This document shows positions 61,301 through 64,000 of a DNA stretch of 64,000 nucleotides, piece after piece (the stretch's first letter is position 1; each line of letters opens with the position of its first letter). Location: positions 1-64,000 of the forward strand of contig CAJNOL010000686.1 in assembly GCA_905250125.1 (NCBI GenBank). The letters run 5' to 3'. The translations under genes and the position numbers were made by a program. The notes under the pieces were generated by a model. The model did not search any database and was not told where the DNA came from. It saw nothing but the letters and a program-made list of their open reading frames with translations. Origin of the DNA: Rotaria sordida. Lineage: Eukaryota > Rotifera > Eurotatoria > Philodinida > Philodinidae.

Positions 61301-61776
61301 ATGGCTATTAATCAAAATATTCTCGCTTTACTTGGTATGATTTATAAATTGTTTTCAGACAATTATTTACAATATGATGTAATATAAATAATTATAATGA
61401 TTGTTTTCGGTTTTCATCTTTAGATTCACGAACACAAATAGTAACACTTTATGATAAAAATACTGAAAAAGAAGTTGGTATTTATTCAGCTGAATCCTTA
61501 CCTACCGGTGAAAATAAATTATGGCGTGTAGAAATATTTCCTGATAACAGTCTTCTTTTACGCTTTGATGATGATGAACGTACTGGTGATCGTTCACAAG
61601 TTATTCATCATATTGTTGTACATGTTAAAAAAAATGAATTAAATAAAAAATATGAAGCTATATCACAAATTCAAGCAACTAATGTTTATGGTTTTGCAAT
61701 TGGTTCTGATTCAGAAGTTATTGTTGGTTTAAGAAAATCAAATTGTTTCGAAGGTCTCATTACTTGTTATGTTTGA
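52353..61776 (+). CDS. TRIM-like C: RING/B-box/coiled-coil/propeller-like protein
   Basis: Ten exons: 52353-52406, 52465-52562, 53119-53327, 53404-53535, 53589-53805, 53866-54333, 54391-54506, 60935-61099, 61170-61334, 61424-61776; 658 aa. C3HC4 RING at about 10-50 (CTVC, RCGHSFCYKC, CSRC). B-box-like finger (KCAECTLRKEL / VVCPECEQVICFECISQH, then W-x2-C-K). Coiled coil at about 160-290. Very acidic Asp/Glu/Asn-rich linker encoded at about 54060-54200. C-terminal domain starts LLWSLHFKFVPQYI and ends NVYGFAIGSDSEVIVGL...ITCYV. The start was chosen because it opens the RING in frame with good splice sites. Intron 7 is 6.4 kb and splits the C-terminal domain; it holds three inverted-repeat elements in a row. 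Function is inferred only: a likely E3 ligase. Confidence 0.86.
54590..55220. mobile_element. Palindromic element 1 of 3 in TRIM-like C intron 7
   Basis: GACCTGCATCGAAGTCA (54721) is inverted at TGACTTCGATGCAGGTGTC (55087). TTTGGTATTCATTGTACGAA (54817) pairs with TTGTACAATGAATATCAAAG (54980). Outer arms AGGGATATGTGTAGGC / GCATATATCCCG pair as well. No coding capacity. Confidence 0.78.
55224..56375. mobile_element. Palindromic element 2 of 3 in TRIM-like C intron 7
   Basis: Ends GAAAACATTGGGT (55225) and ACCCAATGTTTTT (56361) are inverted. Inside, AACTTCTGGTTTAAGACTTA (55290) pairs with TAAATCCTAAACCAGAAGTC (about 56290), and the block around 55480-55600 pairs with 55880-56010. The two inner arms happen to give similar open frames in opposite directions, which reflects the inverted repeat and not genes. 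Confidence 0.8.
57000..59107 (-). pseudogene. Broken coding remains inside the 4.4 kb transposon
   Basis: Separate minus-strand open pieces (59107-58730, 58163-57978, 57500-57234), plus a broken stretch at about 58730-58480, have protein-like composition with Cys-pair motifs (CNTCYQKH, NCSICQETYC, RCCISYA). They are interrupted by stop codons and frame changes. They probably derive from a transposon protein, perhaps with a Cys-rich zinc-binding region. No known family was recognised. Confidence 0.45.
59303..59440. repeat. Hairpin (nested short palindrome)
   Basis: GTAGTCAAAATTAAAATTCA (59305) and TGAATTTTAATTTTGACCAC (59410) are inverted copies; inner AATTTTAAATTTGAC and GTCAAATTTTAAATTC also pair. 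About 138 bp in all, inside the 4.4 kb transposon. Probably a small MITE nested in it. Confidence 0.8.
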
Positions 61777-62037
61777 TAGAAAAATCGAAGTAATTTTATG
61801 TCTGATGTTTACATATATATTTTTTTTTGTTTTCTCATTATCATTTTATTATTTGTTTATATTTCATACAAATCAGATATTTAATTAAAAAATAGTCATC
61901 TTCTTGTTATAGTTAACTTTTGTCAGATTAAACTTCGAACATATTGTAAATAAAAACTTTATTGAACTTTGTTTTCTTTTCAGATTTCGTTTAAACTAAT
62001 GCCACCATAAGTTTTGTAAAGAAAGATTTATTGAAAT

Positions 62038-64000
62038 ATGATTAATGCTAAACTTGTTACATGTGGATTGTGTCAGAATTATTATGCTGATCCTCGACAG
62101 GTAAATATCCTTTTTTTTTCTTTTATATGAAATTCACATTATGTTTTTCGAAGAAAAATATAGCGAGTGTAAGTTTTAAATCGAGGCTTTCCGGATTCCC
62201 CTTTAATAGCAACAGAAGGAGGAGGAAGATCAATTATTAATGGATATGTTTCTGTAATAACTGAGGACAACGGACATCAGATTCCTTTCTAAAAGATTTT
62301 TAGCAATGGAAGAAGGTGCTGAACAGCATTAACAACAAGACTTAGATTTTTCAACTTTTGAGTAACTGGAATAGATTTTTGAATGTTCTAAATAATGAAA
62401 ATTATGATTTTTGAGCAGATTAAAATTTCTATTCAAGATGGCATGGATGACGAGTAGTGGTGCATTGATTTACCACAATCATCATATGATCAACATAAAA
62501 AGCATGAACTGATCAAGTTATAATTTTGGAGAATAGTCAACAACAGTGTTTGTGAGCTTATCGAGATATATAATAATGCGTTAATACCTGCTGTAGATAT
62601 AATAGACATGTACACCAAGCTTATTTGCCAGTTTAAATCAATGGTTAGAATAATAATACAAGCAAATAACTACAAGACAAAGAAAAAATAAAGTACCAGT
62701 ATAAAAAGAAAAAAAAATTCAGTTTCGAAATGCAATAATAAATAGAGTGGATCGTTCCCCTGGTGATCAATTATCCTCAAAAAAACAGCTATAGTCTGCT
62801 AGAAATTTTTGTGAAACACGATCTAAAAAAGAGTATTGAAGTATATAGAGAAGATCAAGTAGAAGGATGATGAAGAAATGTGTCCTAAAATAGATCGAAT
62901 CAAATAATCTTCCCATGATTAGCAAGAGCCATTACGTCGTGTTTCACATTTTAATCTGCCTAGGATTGTACTCACAGAATATATGTTGTATTAGTATAAT
63001 GAAGCTAAAGAATATATGTGAGATCAATATTTTAGTCTCAAAGGAGCAGCGCTGGCAAATTTTTTAAAATATTTTTTTAAAAACTAAATCATTTTCATTG
63101 AATGTTTATTTAGATTCCCTGTTCACATTCATTTTGTTTTGATTGTATATCAGGTCGTTTTAATGAGGAAACATTAACATTAATATGTCCAAAATGTGAA
63201 AAAGTTCATCAATATAAATCAATAGAGGAATTTCATAATCGATGTATGCGTGATGGATTTCTTGCAACAATGGTAACTCAATTTAAACGAAGTCAAAGTC
63301 GTTTATCAACAACACCATCAGTATTATCATCACGTCCGCCATCATCATTTTCACATATATCAACATTTTCTTCATCAACACCAATACCTCGTATGCGAAC
63401 ACAAGAAATAGATACAAATAATCATGATCAATCAAGTTCTGAACGTTCAACACCATCAGTTTCTAATCAACAAAGTTCATCATCTATATCACAACCAGCA
63501 ACAACACGTGCACTTATTGCTAAATGTCAATCATGCAATATACGAGGAGAATTAATTGTATGTAGCCATTGTGATAATGTTATTTGTGTTAAATGCGCTG
63601 ATGAACATCAAAGTGTTATTAATGGTGATGTTAAACGAGAATGGGAACTATGTAAAACACAATTTGAAACAATTAATGAGAAATCAAGTATTGAACTTCT
63701 TTTTTTTTTGTTAAAGAAATTATTTTCATTAGTTTTCTTTTTGATTGTTTTGTTTTAGTACGTTTTGATCATAATGAAGAGGAAGTTAATAATAAAGCAC
63801 GTAGTTTACAGACATTTATTAGTAAACATAGTGATAAATTAATACAAACTGTAGAAAATCAGAAAAATACGTATATTGATATTATTGAAAAACATCGTCG
63901 AACTTATAAACAATCGTAAGTTTTTTTTGTTAATGAGAAAATAATTGATTTCTATATTCTCAAAAGATAATTATCGAAAATCTGCAAAGATAATATATAG
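62038..64000 (+). CDS. TRIM-like D: RING/B-box protein, 3' part beyond the window
   Basis: Exons 62038-62100, 63114-63687 and 63759-63915 lie in the window; the gene then enters an intron at 63916 and runs off the right edge. The RING is split by intron 1: CGLCQNYYADPRQ, then PCSHSFCFDC and CPKC (C3HC4). A Ser/Thr/Pro-rich linker follows, then an uninterrupted B-box-like finger (KCQSCNIRGELIVCSHCDN...CVKCADEH with W-x2-C-K), then the start of the coiled coil. It begins only about 260 bp after TRIM-like C ends and shares its plan, so it is the fourth tandem paralogue. Finger sequence and lack of an intron in the finger make it closest to TRIM-like A. The C-terminal domain is expected beyond the edge. 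Confidence 0.83.
62101..63113. other. TRIM-like D intron 1, unexplained 1 kb
   Basis: GT..AG intron of 1,013 nt inside the RING. Unlike most long introns here I saw no clear inverted arms. Composition between about 62170 and 63060 is less T-rich than in typical short introns and looks like decayed mobile DNA, but no family could be named. Confidence 0.5.

Noticed and set aside
54391..61776. Possibility that TRIM-like C is two genes split by the 6.4 kb intron
   Set aside because: The 54506 donor and 60935 acceptor match in phase, and the joined C-terminal domain aligns with A and B from start to end, so one gene is favoured.
1..64000. CRISPR arrays, operons, rRNA or prokaryotic features
   Set aside because: All recognised genes are intron-containing animal genes. 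No regular repeat-spacer structure, no rRNA sequence and no complete tRNA cloverleaf were seen by eye.

Overview
This is a strongly AT-rich animal (metazoan) chromosome segment with intron-dense genes. Most introns are only about 50-80 nt with GT..AG ends and a T-rich acceptor. The recognisable genes are ordinary animal cell-biology genes: a CELF RNA-binding protein, TBC1D15, RAB21, a Rab11-like GTPase, CCDC25 and a small WH2/beta-thymosin-like protein. I infer a small-genome invertebrate, most likely a rotifer (bdelloid type). That rests on intron size, AT content and a lineage-type array of RING/B-box genes, and the sequence does not prove it.

Layout: 1.4-6.2 kb CELF-family gene (+); 9.0-9.5 kb small signal-peptide/single-pass membrane protein (-), visible only after splicing three short exons; 9.5-12.6 kb a gene-free, locally GC-richer repeat zone; 12.7-17.8 kb TBC1D15-like Rab GAP (+) with two homologous alternative last exons; 18.0-20.0 kb RAB21 (+), so a Rab GAP and a Rab lie head to tail; 23.7-25.2 kb unrecognised single-pass membrane protein (+) whose frame does not close; 25.8 kb tRNA-derived SINE-like sequence; 28.5-30.6 kb Rab11-like GTPase (-); 32.5-33.0 kb Tc1/mariner-type transposase relic (+); 34.1-34.3 kb actin-binding WH2/thymosin-like protein (-); 37.7-41.1 kb CCDC25 (+).

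From 41.3 kb to the right edge lie four tandem paralogues on the + strand, called here TRIM-like A to D. Their plan is RING (missing in A), a Cys-rich B-box-like finger with a trailing W-x2-C-K signature, a coiled coil, and a conserved C-terminal domain of about 285-300 residues. That last domain ends in a G-x-x-I/V-G...E-V/I-x-x-G pattern and I infer it to be beta-propeller-like. TRIM-like D runs off the window.

The most unusual property is structural. Of 14 introns longer than about 600 nt, 11 contain one or more long inverted repeats (foldback/MITE-like elements, 0.3-1.3 kb, plus one 4.4 kb element with terminal inverted repeats). Several belong to shared families inside the window, and three stand end to end in one 6.4 kb intron. 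Exon junctions, coordinates and repeat arms were read by eye.
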